Source: Chloroflexota bacterium
Lineage (GTDB): Bacteria; Chloroflexota; Anaerolineae; UBA4142
Assembly: GCA_016219275.1 (NCBI GenBank)
Contig: JACRBM010000016.1
Coordinates: forward strand, 109,971 to 173,970
Direction: 5' to 3'
Length of the DNA: 64,000 bases
Numbering within the stretch: the first letter of the stretch is position 1; every line of letters begins with the position of its first letter. The notes under the pieces were generated by a model. The model searched no databases. It was given only the letters and a program-made list of their open reading frames with translations, and was not told the origin of the DNA. Positions 1 to 7,679 of the stretch are shown here, in pieces. Made by a program: the position numbers and the translations under genes.

Positions 1-1
1 G

Positions 2-391
2 AACGTGATCAACTTGTTCCTATCGTTGAAGCAAAAATTCAGCACCAGTTTTCTGTACATTACGCACGACCTGGCGACGGCGTATTATATCAGCGACTAT
101 ATCGCGGTCATGTATCGGGGTTGCATCGTCGAATTCGGCGAAGCCAGAATCGTTTTGACGGATCCGCAACATCCGTACACCAAACTGCTCTTGGAATCCA
201 TTCCGTCAACGAAGTGGAAATGGGCGAAGAAGCAGTTCGCAGAATCGGACATCGAAACGAAAGAGTACCGGTTTGCGGGATGCAAGTTTCACAATCGCTG
301 TCCGCTCGCACAAGACATTTGCATTCGTACAAGACCGTCGGCGGTGAAATTGGCAGATGGACGTGACGTGTATTGTCATTTTGCCGAATAA
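2..391 (+). CDS. Oligopeptide/dipeptide ABC transporter ATP-binding protein, C-terminal part (OppF/DppF type)
   Basis: The window begins inside this gene; only the last 129 codons or so are present, so Walker A, the Q-loop and the signature motif lie upstream. The first residues contain the end of the nucleotide-binding domain: LYITHDLATAYYISD carries the switch histidine (H-loop). The rest is the extension typical of oligopeptide transporter ATPases, with DPQHPYTKLLLESIP followed by the cysteine-containing GCKFHNRCP...C segment. By family, the protein energises peptide (or in some bacteria oligosaccharide) import at the inner face of the membrane. The substrate cannot be told from this fragment. 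The sugar genes downstream start about 0.9 kb away and need not be related. Confidence 0.88.
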   Translation, partial: NVINLFLSLKQKFSTSFLYITHDLATAYYISDYIAVMYRGCIVEFGEARIVLTDPQHPYTKLLLESIPSTKWKWAKKQFAESDIETKEYRFAGCKFHNRCPLAQDICIRTRPSAVKLADGRDVYCHFAE

Positions 392-554
392 ATCGCAGCC
401 CAAATTTTGCGTAGTCAAAACGAGGGTGTTTATCCGCAATCTTGATCGCCGCGTCCCAGTCCTTCGAGGTTGTTCCGCGAACGTGGCGAACGACGCATCG
501 AACGCACGGACATTCGCTCCGCGCGAATCCTTGTCTCGGTGATTCGAGGCAACG
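392..554. other. Intergenic stretch, no gene called
   Basis: I see no gene with a ribosome binding site here. On the minus strand a stop-free stretch reads protein-like (..SKDWDAAIKIADKHPRF..) and runs into the end of the transporter gene, so it may be more debris of the remnant at 555-900 or of a second lost gene. I do not recognise it. Confidence 0.4.
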
Positions 555-900
555 TCATTCGGTGTGCCATGCGCGAAGATCCACGCCGCGCTCTGCCAAC
601 AATTCCTTCACGCGCGCCAAATCATCCCCGCACACGCGCGCGCGGACGATTGCCGGCTTCGAAATGTTCGCGGTACGGTTTCAATTCCGGATCGTTCATC
701 AATTCGCCGCGCGCTTGCTCGTCGCGAAATTCAAGCAACGTGACCGTGCCCAGTGTCGCGCCGCCAAAATAGTTGCCCCACGCTTTGATGCGCGTGACCA
801 GTTTCGCCGGAATGTCGCCGCGATGCACGGCGCGTAAACGCGCGAGCATGGCGGGCACGTCCAGTTTTTGCTTCATCGCCGTCGCTACGCTTTCCGCCAA
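555..900 (-). pseudogene. Frameshifted gene remnant, resembling the C-terminal end of a helicase-associated protein
   Basis: The minus strand from 900 encodes about 92 residues with a convincing protein texture (LARLRAVHRGDIPAKLVTRI, then GTVTLLEFRDEQ and DPELKPYREHFEAG) and stops at 622. Losing one base near 626 restores a second open stretch reading DDLARVKELLAERGVDLRAW, which ends at a TGA at 555-557. The join makes a smooth alpha/beta C-terminus, so a single-base frameshift is the simplest reading. The 5' end has no good start or ribosome binding site, so the rest of the gene is missing. From memory it resembles the C-terminal domain of helicase-associated (XPB/Ssl2-like) proteins of Chloroflexota; that identity is tentative. 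Confidence 0.5.
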
Positions 901-1290
901 CTATAGAAGTTAAGAAAATGATTTGGAATCCCAAACCCGAAGGGTCTCCGAGACCCTTCGGGTTTGGGGCGTCCGTTTCCAAAAGCAAATCTCAACATCT
1001 ATAGATCGTGTCCAGCCGGCGCGCCGCGTAACATTTCTACTTAAACGCGAATCGTGGCATAATGAGGACAATCTGGTGAGGTAATTATTTTGGCAATGTC
1101 ACATTTCTTTTTCTGCCACACACTTCGCGCCACACAGAATTTCACGGAAACTTTTCTTTTTCTGTGTGTTTCCGTGTGGTTCTGTGACTAATCTGACATT
1201 GGCAAATTATGCTGACAACTTGATCGCCTTGCCAATAATCTTGATGAGATTCTTGCCAACGATCCTTGAGATACGACGGTGAGGTGAAAA
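901..1290. other. 390-bp intergenic region with a perfect palindrome and an imperfect inverted repeat
   Basis: The region holds a perfect 18-bp-arm palindrome (930-968) and, at about 1090-1204, an imperfect inverted repeat built from 'cacacagaatttcacggaaac' type segments facing 'gtttccgtgtggttctgtg', bounded by 'ttggcaatgtcac' and 'ctgacattggcaa'. No coding sequence is supported. The promoter of the sugar operon must lie here, but I could not pick a convincing -35/-10 pair. Confidence 0.6.
930..968. repeat. Palindromic element, family A (aacccgaagggtct)
   Basis: Arms cccaaacccgaagggtct and agacccttcgggtttggg are perfect 18-bp inverted repeats around a 3-base loop. The same core recurs as an inverted repeat at 14725-14763 and 24405-24445, so it is a dispersed family. 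It lies beside a gene remnant. Confidence 0.85.
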
Positions 1291-2313
1291 ATGAAACAAG
1301 CCATGATGACAGCTCCAGGTAAAATCGAATTCAGAGATGTTGAGCGACCATCTCCTCAAGACGATCAAGTCGTCATTCAGACCAAACGGATTGGCGTGTG
1401 TGGGTCGGACATTCACGTATTTCATGGCACCCATCCTTTTATGAGCTATCCCGTCGTGCAAGGACATGAAGTCTCCGGCGTGATCGCGCAGGTGGGGCGC
1501 GCAGTAAATGGATTGACGCCGGGCGACCCAGTTGTCTTTATGCCGCAAATCACCTGCGGCGAATGTTACCTTTGCCGGCACGGCATGTATCACATCTGCG
1601 ACAACCTCAAGGTCATGGGCTTTCAGACCGGCGGCGCGGCGCAAGAGTATTTCCCGATCAAAGCCGAAATGGTTCTCAGAGTGCCCGCGTCCATGTCCTT
1701 GGATCAAGCCGCCATGATCGAACCTGTGTCGGTTGCCGCGCACGCGCTCGCGCGCGCCGGCAGTGTCGAAGATCGCAACGTCCTAGTCTTGGGCGCTGGC
1801 ACGATTGGCAATCTCGTCGCCCAAGTTGCCAAAGCATCCGGCGCGGCGCAAGTGATGATCACCGACGTGAGCGACTATAAGCTGGACAAAGCCCGCGAGT
1901 GTGGTCTCGCGCTCACGCTCAACCCACGGGAACGCGACCTCGCCACGGCAATCTTGGAAAATTTTGGACCAGCCAAAGCAGACTTGATTCTCGAATGCGC
2001 CGGCGTCGAAGATACGATCACCCAGGCGATTTCCAACGCGCGCAAAGGTAGCACGATTGTCGTCGTCGGCGTTTTTGGGAACAAGCCGCCTGTAGACCTG
2101 GCGACGGTGCAGAACAATGAGTTGACTCTGATTGGCACGTTGATGTACCAAAAGACCGACTATGAACGCGCGATTGAGTTGGTGGCGCGCGGAGCGATTC
2201 ATCTGAACGAAATGATCACGCATCGTTTTTCGTTCGATCAATATCTGGCGGCGTATCAAGCAATTGAGTCATCCAGGGGTAACTATATGAAGGTCATGGT
2301 CGAACTGGAGTAA
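1291..2313 (+). CDS. Zinc-dependent medium-chain dehydrogenase (threonine/sorbitol dehydrogenase-like)
   Basis: A 340-residue MDR-family oxidoreductase of normal length. GVCGSD near residue 38 and GHE near 63 give the catalytic zinc ligands. The CGECYLCRHGMYHIC segment near residue 90 supplies the four structural-zinc cysteines. GAGTIG near residue 168 is the Rossmann glycine motif for NAD(P). Family knowledge says it oxidises a sugar alcohol, sugar or threonine-like secondary alcohol; the exact substrate is not readable. The start follows a clear 'ggtgagg' ribosome binding site. It is the first gene of a compact operon with a ROK kinase (13 bp downstream) and a ThuA-like protein, which favours a carbohydrate substrate. 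Confidence 0.9.
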   Translation: MKQAMMTAPGKIEFRDVERPSPQDDQVVIQTKRIGVCGSDIHVFHGTHPFMSYPVVQGHEVSGVIAQVGRAVNGLTPGDPVVFMPQITCGECYLCRHGMYHICDNLKVMGFQTGGAAQEYFPIKAEMVLRVPASMSLDQAAMIEPVSVAAHALARAGSVEDRNVLVLGAGTIGNLVAQVAKASGAAQVMITDVSDYKLDKARECGLALTLNPRERDLATAILENFGPAKADLILECAGVEDTITQAISNARKGSTIVVVGVFGNKPPVDLATVQNNELTLIGTLMYQKTDYERAIELVARGAIHLNEMITHRFSFDQYLAAYQAIESSRGNYMKVMVELE

Positions 2314-2326
2314 GGTGAATTACTAA

Positions 2327-3283
2327 ATGCCTGACGAAATTCTCATCGCGCTTGATTACGGCGGCACAAAACTTTCTGCCGCGATGGCGCGGCGCGGACA
2401 ACGCGCGTGGCTCGCGCTCGAACGCGTTGCGTCGCCTCCGAACAAGGACGGCGCGTATGACCGCGCGACCATGCTTGCAATGGCGCGCCGATTGCTCGCG
2501 GGACGCGCCCCCGCCGCGATTGGCGTCAGTTTCGGCGGACCGGTGGACGCGGCGCGCGGACGCGTAATTCTCTCGCACCACGTTCCCGGCTGGGAAGACA
2601 CGCCGCTGCGCGAGCAACTGCAAGACGCGCTCGGCGCGCCGGCAAGCGTGGACAACGACGCGAATGTCGGCGCGCTGGGTGAATACACTTTTGGCGCGGG
2701 GCAGGGGTGCAGTTCGTTATTGTATGTGACCGTCAGCACCGGCATCGGCGGCGGGTGGATTCTCGGCGGAAAAATCTGGAGCGGCGCGGACGCGATGGCG
2801 GGCGAAATCGGTCACACGATTTGCGATCCACGCGGACCCGAATGCGTGTGTGGTCGTCGCGGGTGCGTCGAGGCGATGGCGTGCGGTCCCGCGATTGCGA
2901 GGAGAGCCAGAGAACGGCTAAACCAAAATCCAGCACAAGGCAGGGAACTGAGGGAACTAGCGGGAAACAATCTGAACGCGATGACCGGCGCAATCGTCGC
3001 GCAAGCGGCAAACGCGGGCGACGAACTCGCGCGCGCGGTGATGGACGATGCGGCGCGCGCGCTCGGGTTTGGCATCGGCACCGCGATCACCCTGGTCAAC
3101 CCGGAACGCGTCGTCATCGGCGGCGGCGTGACCAAATCGGGCGAGCGGTGGTGGCACATCGTGCGCGAATCCGCGCGCAAAAACACGCTCCCGCAAATCC
3201 GCACCGACATCGTGCCCGCCGCGCTCGGCGACGATGCGCCATTGTGGGGCGCGATCGCGCTCGCGGAAAAAGGAGTCGTTTGA
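2327..3283 (+). CDS. ROK-family sugar kinase
   Basis: 318 residues with the full ROK layout: the N-terminal phosphate loop DYGGTKLSAA, FGGPVD, the DNDANVGALGEY catalytic segment with the general-base Asp, STGIGGG, and the zinc-binding signature GHTICDP...CVCGRRGCVEAMACG. It has no N-terminal helix-turn-helix, so it is a kinase rather than a NagC/XylR repressor. It is expected to phosphorylate glucose or a related hexose or N-acetylamino sugar with ATP. 'taaggtgaa' precedes the ATG. Its stop codon abuts the GTG start of the next gene, consistent with translational coupling. Confidence 0.9.
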   Translation: MPDEILIALDYGGTKLSAAMARRGQRAWLALERVASPPNKDGAYDRATMLAMARRLLAGRAPAAIGVSFGGPVDAARGRVILSHHVPGWEDTPLREQLQDALGAPASVDNDANVGALGEYTFGAGQGCSSLLYVTVSTGIGGGWILGGKIWSGADAMAGEIGHTICDPRGPECVCGRRGCVEAMACGPAIARRARERLNQNPAQGRELRELAGNNLNAMTGAIVAQAANAGDELARAVMDDAARALGFGIGTAITLVNPERVVIGGGVTKSGERWWHIVRESARKNTLPQIRTDIVPAALGDDAPLWGAIALAEKGVV

Positions 3284-3916
3284 GTGCGTGTCTTGGTTCT
3301 GTGTGACGATCATTGGCATCCCGCGCCAACCGCTCGCGCCGGGCTTGCGAAATTGAGCAATACCGGCTGGGAGTTCGACTGGATCGAAAATGCCGGTGAT
3401 TGGTCGGCAGAACGAATGGCAGAGTTTCCGTTGGTCCTTCTGTCCAAGTCCAACGATGTCTCGTCCACCGATTGGCGTCCCTGGGTCACACCGCAAGTCG
3501 AGCAAACTTTTCGCGATTACGTTCGCAGGGGGAAGGGTCTGCTCGTCATCCATTCGGGAACCGCCGGGTATCGCGAGACGCCCATCTTGCGCGCGTTGAT
3601 CGGCGGCGTGTTCGTTCAACACCCGCCGCCATGTTCCGTGACCCTGGAATTTCACGACGGGCATCCGCTGGCAAACGCGCGCGCGTCGTTTACAATCACG
3701 GACGAACACTATTTTATGGACTGTGATCAAACCCAGGTTGGTCTGTTTATGACCGCGACATCGGAACACGGCACACAACCGGCTGGCTGGACGCGCCACG
3801 AAGGCGATGGACGCGTGTGTGTGCTGACGCCGGGTCATTCGGTGTCGGTGTGGTTGCACCCGGCATTTCAAACAGTGATGCGCCATGCCTTGCAGTGGTG
3901 CGGCAAACAAGTGTGA
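3284..3916 (+). CDS. ThuA-like domain protein
   Basis: 210 residues. The layout matches the class-I-amidotransferase-like ThuA fold: an N-terminal VRVLVLCDDHWHP strand-loop, a central GKGLLVIHSGTAGYRE nucleophile-elbow-like segment, ITDEHYFMD, and a C-terminal GDGRVCVLTPGHSVSVWLHP segment like those in ThuA/trehalose-utilisation proteins. The biochemical role of the family is poorly settled; ThuA itself is linked to 3-keto-disaccharide metabolism. The GTG start directly follows the ROK stop, so it is probably translated with it. With the dehydrogenase and kinase it forms a plausible sugar (possibly keto-sugar) catabolic unit; that pathway is inference. Confidence 0.75.
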   Translation: MRVLVLCDDHWHPAPTARAGLAKLSNTGWEFDWIENAGDWSAERMAEFPLVLLSKSNDVSSTDWRPWVTPQVEQTFRDYVRRGKGLLVIHSGTAGYRETPILRALIGGVFVQHPPPCSVTLEFHDGHPLANARASFTITDEHYFMDCDQTQVGLFMTATSEHGTQPAGWTRHEGDGRVCVLTPGHSVSVWLHPAFQTVMRHALQWCGKQV

Positions 3917-3980
3917 ACCAGACGGCGGTTTCAAAATAATTTATTCGCATTACGAAAAATCCATTCAGTCTTTCGTGTTG

Positions 3981-4143
3981 TCAATACCTTCGCCAAATCG
4001 TTTTCGCCATTTTTTTATCCGCGAATAACGCGAATCTCCACTAATTTTTAAATTCATTCGCGTTACACTTGCCCTGGCGGGAACGCAAGTGCCAGGGTCC
4101 GCGTTATTCGCGGATGAATTTATAATTTTGGCGAAGGTATTGA
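3981..4143. repeat. 163-bp MITE-like element with 17-bp perfect terminal inverted repeats
   Basis: tcaataccttcgccaaa at 3981-3997 is the exact reverse complement of 4127-4143. Inside lies a second perfect pair, tccgcgaataacgcg (4018-4032) and 4100-4114, and in the middle an interleaved palindrome around 'cttgccctggcgggaacgcaag'. It has no coding capacity. The element ends 18 bases before the ATG of the next gene, so its right end reaches into that gene's leader. Confidence 0.85.
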
Positions 4144-4161
4144 TTGCGTAGCAAGGTTTCA

Positions 4162-5289
4162 ATGAACATAGACCGTCTCGTCCTCTTCACGCAATCCCTC
4201 GTCCGCACACCCAGTTTGAGCGGCGCAGAACAACGCGTCGTCGCCTTGATTCTCGCCGAGATGCGCGCGCTCGGTTTTGATCGCGCGTGGGCGGACGCGA
4301 ATGGCAGCGCGATTGGTATCCTCGAAGGCGCGCGTCCCGGCAAAACGATTTTGCTCGACGCACATTGCGACACGGTCGGCATCGCCGCTGGCGCGCAATG
4401 GACGCGCGATCCATACGGCGCGCAAATCGAAGATGGATTCATTTACGGGCGCGGCGCGGCAGATATGAAAGGCGCGCTCGCCGCGATGATTCACAGTGCG
4501 GCGAGTGTGGAGCGCACCCAAATTGCGGGGCGGATCGTGGTGAGCGCGACCGTACTCGAAGAGGTGATGGAAGGTGTGAGTTTGCGAACCGTGACGGATG
4601 AGGTCAAGCCGGATTTTGTCGTGATTGGCGAAGCAACCGAATTGAATCTCAATCGCGGCGGACGCGGGCGCGCCGAGATTCATCTCGAAACGATTGGCAA
4701 GCCGGCGCATTCGTCGTCGCCGCAACTCGGTGTGAACGCGGTGACACTGATGTTGCGCGCGGTGGACGCCATCGAACGAATGCCGGTTGCGCGCGATGAA
4801 TTGCTCGGCGACGCGTTGATGGTCTTGACCGACATCATCTCCGATCCGTATCCGGGTAATTCGGTGATTCCGAGTCGTTGCCGCGTGACGTATGATCGGC
4901 GTTTGTTGCCGGGCGAAACAATCGAAAGCGTGCTGGGCGCGTTGCCGGTGAACGCGAAGATCGCCGAGGGCGAACACGCGACGTACACCGGGCGCACGTT
5001 GCGCGGCGCGAAATTTTTCCCCGCCTGGGTTTTGGCTGAAGAGCATCCGTTCGTGCAGAACGCGTTGCGCGGATTGCGCGCGGCGGGGTTGAATCCCCGG
5101 ATCGGCGCGTACCGTTTTTGCACGAACGCGACGTACAGCGCCGGCATCGCACGCGTGCCCACCATCGGTTTCGGTCCGGCACGCGAAGGCGACGCGCATG
5201 TCGTTGACGAACGCATCGCGATTGAGGATTTGATCGCGGCGGCGCGTGGTTATCGCGGGATGATCGAAACGATCAATGGAATCGCGTGA
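4162..5289 (+). CDS. M20-family metallo-amidohydrolase (YgeY/ArgE-like)
   Basis: 375 residues from the chosen ATG. DAHCDT gives the first zinc His and Asp, GRGAADMKGALAA the bridging Asp, VLEEVMEG the catalytic Glu pair, GEAT the next Glu ligand and GDAHVVDE the C-terminal His. A lid (dimerisation) domain lies between, starting at KPAHSSSPQLGVNAV. The GRGAADMKG and EEVMEGVSLRTV spelling is close to what I know from YgeY-type hydrolases, but ArgE/DapE-like deacylases cannot be excluded. A TTG six codons upstream is also in frame; the ATG at 4162 is preferred because the upstream codons overlap the repeat end. Downstream is a convergent gene pair behind a hairpin. Confidence 0.85.
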   Translation: MNIDRLVLFTQSLVRTPSLSGAEQRVVALILAEMRALGFDRAWADANGSAIGILEGARPGKTILLDAHCDTVGIAAGAQWTRDPYGAQIEDGFIYGRGAADMKGALAAMIHSAASVERTQIAGRIVVSATVLEEVMEGVSLRTVTDEVKPDFVVIGEATELNLNRGGRGRAEIHLETIGKPAHSSSPQLGVNAVTLMLRAVDAIERMPVARDELLGDALMVLTDIISDPYPGNSVIPSRCRVTYDRRLLPGETIESVLGALPVNAKIAEGEHATYTGRTLRGAKFFPAWVLAEEHPFVQNALRGLRAAGLNPRIGAYRFCTNATYSAGIARVPTIGFGPAREGDAHVVDERIAIEDLIAAARGYRGMIETINGIA

Positions 5290-5384
5290 TCCGTATCGGC
5301 AAGGTCGTATAGTCGTTCGCTAATTAAATCCTGCGGGATTGTATCATTGCAAGAATCCGAAAAGATCGCGCGGGGCAAACAAAA

Positions 5385-5416
5385 AGATGCGCCCTGCGTA
5401 TTCGCAGAGCGTATCT
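5385..5416. terminator. Hairpin between convergent genes
   Basis: agatgcgccctgcg and cgcagagcgtatct form a 14-bp stem with one wobble and one mismatch and a 4-base loop. It is followed on the plus strand by 'cgttttg' and preceded by 'aaaaa', so it could terminate from both sides. It lies between the amidohydrolase and the minus-strand pair. Confidence 0.5.
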
Positions 5417-5441
5417 CGTTTTGCTCTTGAAAGGATTGGGG

Positions 5442-5735
5442 TCAAGCGACCAGTGGAGCCGCAACAACTTCGGGTTGCCATTCGACTTGTTGGATCATCC
5501 GAACGCGTTTTTGCATTTTGACGTACACCACGGAACTATCTGGAGGACGCGGCGTGGCGCGCGCCAATTCGACGTTAGCGCGATTGAATTCTGGGTCGTC
5601 GGCATCCAGAAAAACTAGCAACGCCTTGTCTGGAATATGATCCAGAATCTCCGGGGCGTTGAAGACATAATGGTTGAACTGTTCGGTTAGTTCCAAAACC
5701 TTATCGCTGATTTGTTGGGGTGTCAGCGTTTCCAT
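5442..5735 (-). CDS. Small hypothetical protein (DUF5647-like)
   Basis: 97 residues, cytoplasmic and without membrane segments. The pattern ..NAPEILDHIPDKALLVFLDADDPEFNRANVELA.. matches my memory of the DUF5647 family: a short helical protein with a 'IPD.A.VVFL..DDPEFN..N..LA' core and unknown function. It overlaps the end of the upstream gene (5723-6037) by 13 bp, so the two are certainly co-transcribed. Short overlapping pairs like this are often toxin-antitoxin-like, but neither protein shows a known toxin fold. Confidence 0.7.
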   Translation of the reverse strand: METLTPQQISDKVLELTEQFNHYVFNAPEILDHIPDKALLVFLDADDPEFNRANVELARATPRPPDSSVVYVKMQKRVRMIQQVEWQPEVVAAPLVA

Positions 5736-6037
5736 CGCAAATACCTCTCGATATACAATTGACTGTTCAAGCGCAAATCGCGGATGCCATAGTTCAACGC
5801 GTCGTTGTAATTCGCAAATGTCATTGGCGGTGATTTGATCTGTGAGCCGTCCGGCTTCAAGTCATCGCGATGGACGAATTGGTGCGCGGCATCGTAACGG
5901 GTAATCGGTGTCCACGTGTTTTCAATATAGGCTTCGAGCTGGACAGTGAATTGCAATATGCGACCACGATCTTTTTGGTATCGCACGCGGAGCATGGCAT
6001 CGCTTAACAGGGGGATGAAATATTCGCGTTCGTCCAT
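5723..6037 (-). CDS. Small hypothetical protein, first gene of a two-gene unit
   Basis: 104 residues, rich in charged and aromatic residues (MDEREYFIPLLSDAML.., LQFTVQLEAYIENTWTPITRYD, ..LYIERYLRWKR). The beta-strand-like start followed by helices suggests a small alpha+beta fold. I do not recognise a catalytic motif. Its last four codons overlap the start of the DUF5647-like gene. Such a protein beside DUF5647 is a pairing I have seen in Chloroflexota, but I cannot give a function. Upstream lies a 28-bp-arm perfect palindrome. Confidence 0.65.
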   Translation of the reverse strand: MDEREYFIPLLSDAMLRVRYQKDRGRILQFTVQLEAYIENTWTPITRYDAAHQFVHRDDLKPDGSQIKSPPMTFANYNDALNYGIRDLRLNSQLYIERYLRWKR

Positions 6038-6192
6038 GACCTTATCCTGCCGCTATTCTATCTCCGAACAGATTGGATGTCAAACATCTGGTCCGAAAAT
6101 TGTCACCGCGCCTGGTCGAGTAACCGCGTGACGAGCGGAACCTAGGTTTCGGAGAGACGGTGCAAGGTCTCTGCTAGGTACGACTTGCTTTC

Positions 6193-6251
6193 GCGCGAGT
6201 GACACATCGGGTACCTCACCAGCGGTGAGGTACCCGATGTGTCACTCGCGC
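6193..6251. repeat. Perfect 28-bp-arm palindrome
   Basis: 6193-6220 (gcgcgagtgacacatcgggt...) is the exact reverse complement of 6224-6251, with a 3-base loop 'agc'. There is no T-tract, so it is more likely a mobile palindrome than a simple terminator. It sits between two minus-strand transcription units. Confidence 0.9.
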
Positions 6252-6282
6252 TTACCATTGCCGCGTGGGATGCGAACCGCGA

Positions 6283-6933
6283 CTAATCCTCATCCTTATC
6301 GTCATCCTTATCATCGTCGTCATCACCACCGCTTGACGAACCGCCGCTGCCGCTGCGATCATCACCGCTGCGATCATCACCGCCGCGGTCATCCTTACTC
6401 CGATCATCATCGCGTCGGTCGTCAACGCGTTTGTCTTTGTCGTCTGTCCCGCCGCTACCCTTTTTGTCGTCGGTGATGGAGGGAACGGGCGTTTTATTCT
6501 TGTCGTCGTCCTTTACTTGCTCGGTGCGCGCGCCATCATCTTTGGACTTGGTGTCGGTGGGAGCGATGCTGTCTCGGTCGTTTCCGCGGTCGTCAACCTT
6601 TGGTGTGACGTTCGCGCTCGCTGGCTTATCCCTGGATTCATCCTTGCTCGTGTTGAGAATGACGCTCCCAGGATTTGAGAGCCGCGCCGCATCTTCCAAC
6701 TTGGGCGCGGAATCGGAAATCGGCGCGAGCTGTTTTGCGATGTCGGCGCGCTGAACCGGATCGTTCGTGATCGCGAGTCGTAGTTGCAACGCCGGACTGC
6801 GGAGCGTGTAGAGCAAATCACCCGGCTTGCTCTCGGCGGCGTTCGAGACGGCGGCAAGCAGTAGAAACAACGCCGCCCCGGTTACTAGGAGCGCGGGAAG
6901 CGCGGCGAGTGATATCTTCAAATTTGTTTTCAT
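6283..6933 (-). CDS. Membrane-anchored/secreted DUF5667-like protein with acidic Asp/Lys/Gly tail
   Basis: 216 residues from the ATG at 6933, chosen because 'atggagg' lies 5 bases upstream; an in-frame ATG at 6948 is less likely. Residues 1-35 form a signal peptide or anchor (SLAALPALLVTGAALFLLLAAVS). SKPGDLLYTLRSPALQLRLAITNDPVQRADI resembles the DUF5667 start ('PGDxLYxLK.. E..'). The C-terminal half is a disordered, repetitive Asp/Lys/Arg/Gly/Ser tail ending in DDDDDKDDDKDED. Last gene of the glycan operon, 17 bp after the TPR gene. Possibly an ion-binding extracytoplasmic protein; function unknown. Confidence 0.75.
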   Translation of the reverse strand: MKTNLKISLAALPALLVTGAALFLLLAAVSNAAESKPGDLLYTLRSPALQLRLAITNDPVQRADIAKQLAPISDSAPKLEDAARLSNPGSVILNTSKDESRDKPASANVTPKVDDRGNDRDSIAPTDTKSKDDGARTEQVKDDDKNKTPVPSITDDKKGSGGTDDKDKRVDDRRDDDRSKDDRGGDDRSGDDRSGSGGSSSGGDDDDDKDDDKDED

Positions 6934-6950
6934 CGTTTCCTCCATCAAGA

Positions 6951-7679
6951 TTATTTGAGTCGTTCAAGTTGAGCGCGCGCTTGCGCGCCGAGTTCTCCGG
7001 CAGGATCGAGCGCAATCACTTGCTCGAATGCCGCGCGCGCCGGCGCGAGTTCGCCCTGCCGCGCGCGCACGAGTCCCAGGTTCAAGTACGCGTTCGCCGA
7101 TTTGGCATCGAGTCGGATGGCGGCTTGCAATTCCACCGTGGCTTGCTCTAGCTCGCCGCGTTCGGCGTAGAGCGCGCCGAGATTATTGTGCGCCAGCGCG
7201 AAATCGGGGCGCGCGTGGATCGCGGCGCGATACGCTTCAATCGCCAGCGCATCCTCAGCCCGCGCGTGGTAGAGCGCGCCGAGATTGTAATAGGCGTCGG
7301 CATGTTGCGGGTCCAGCGCGATGGCGGCGCGATACTCGCGCAACGCGTCGTCGTCGCGTCCCAGGCGCGCGAGCGTCAAGCCCAACCCGTTGCGCCAATC
7401 GGCGTTGTTCGGCGCGAGCGCGAGCGCGTGCTCGAAATTCGCGCGCGCCTCGGCGTACCTGCCCGCGCTGTACATCCCCAAGCCGGTGCGATAGAAATTG
7501 TCTGCGCGCGCGATTTCTTTGGCGCGCTTGGCGGCGTTCGGCGTCGGCGTCGGTCGCGGTAAAGTCAGTGCCTGGGCGGACGCAAGTTGGCTGAATGCCA
7601 GCAGACTCACGACGACCGGCAACACCAAATACAGCGCGAGTCCACCCAGGATGCGCGGCGAGAAAAACCATCCATTCAT
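6951..7679 (-). CDS. Signal-anchored TPR-repeat protein
   Basis: 242 residues: an N-terminal hydrophobic segment (LALYLVLPVVVSLLAFSQLASAQA, signal peptide or anchor), a Pro/Thr linker, then about five tandem 34-residue TPR units from residue 60 onwards (ADNFYRTGLGMYSAGRYAEARANF, ADWRNGLGLTLARLG.., ADAYYNLGALYHARAED.., ALAHNNLGALYAERGE.., ANAYLNLGLVRARQGE..). It is likely an extracytoplasmic scaffold. It overlaps the ABC exporter stop by 4 bp (ATGA), so a role in assembling or exporting the polymer made by the neighbouring glycosyltransferases is plausible but inferred. Confidence 0.88.
   Translation of the reverse strand: MNGWFFSPRILGGLALYLVLPVVVSLLAFSQLASAQALTLPRPTPTPNAAKRAKEIARADNFYRTGLGMYSAGRYAEARANFEHALALAPNNADWRNGLGLTLARLGRDDDALREYRAAIALDPQHADAYYNLGALYHARAEDALAIEAYRAAIHARPDFALAHNNLGALYAERGELEQATVELQAAIRLDAKSANAYLNLGLVRARQGELAPARAAFEQVIALDPAGELGAQARAQLERLK

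Noticed and set aside
442..837. Plus-strand ORF over the gene remnant
   Set aside because: Arg-rich shadow of the minus-strand remnant with no start signal or recognisable domain.
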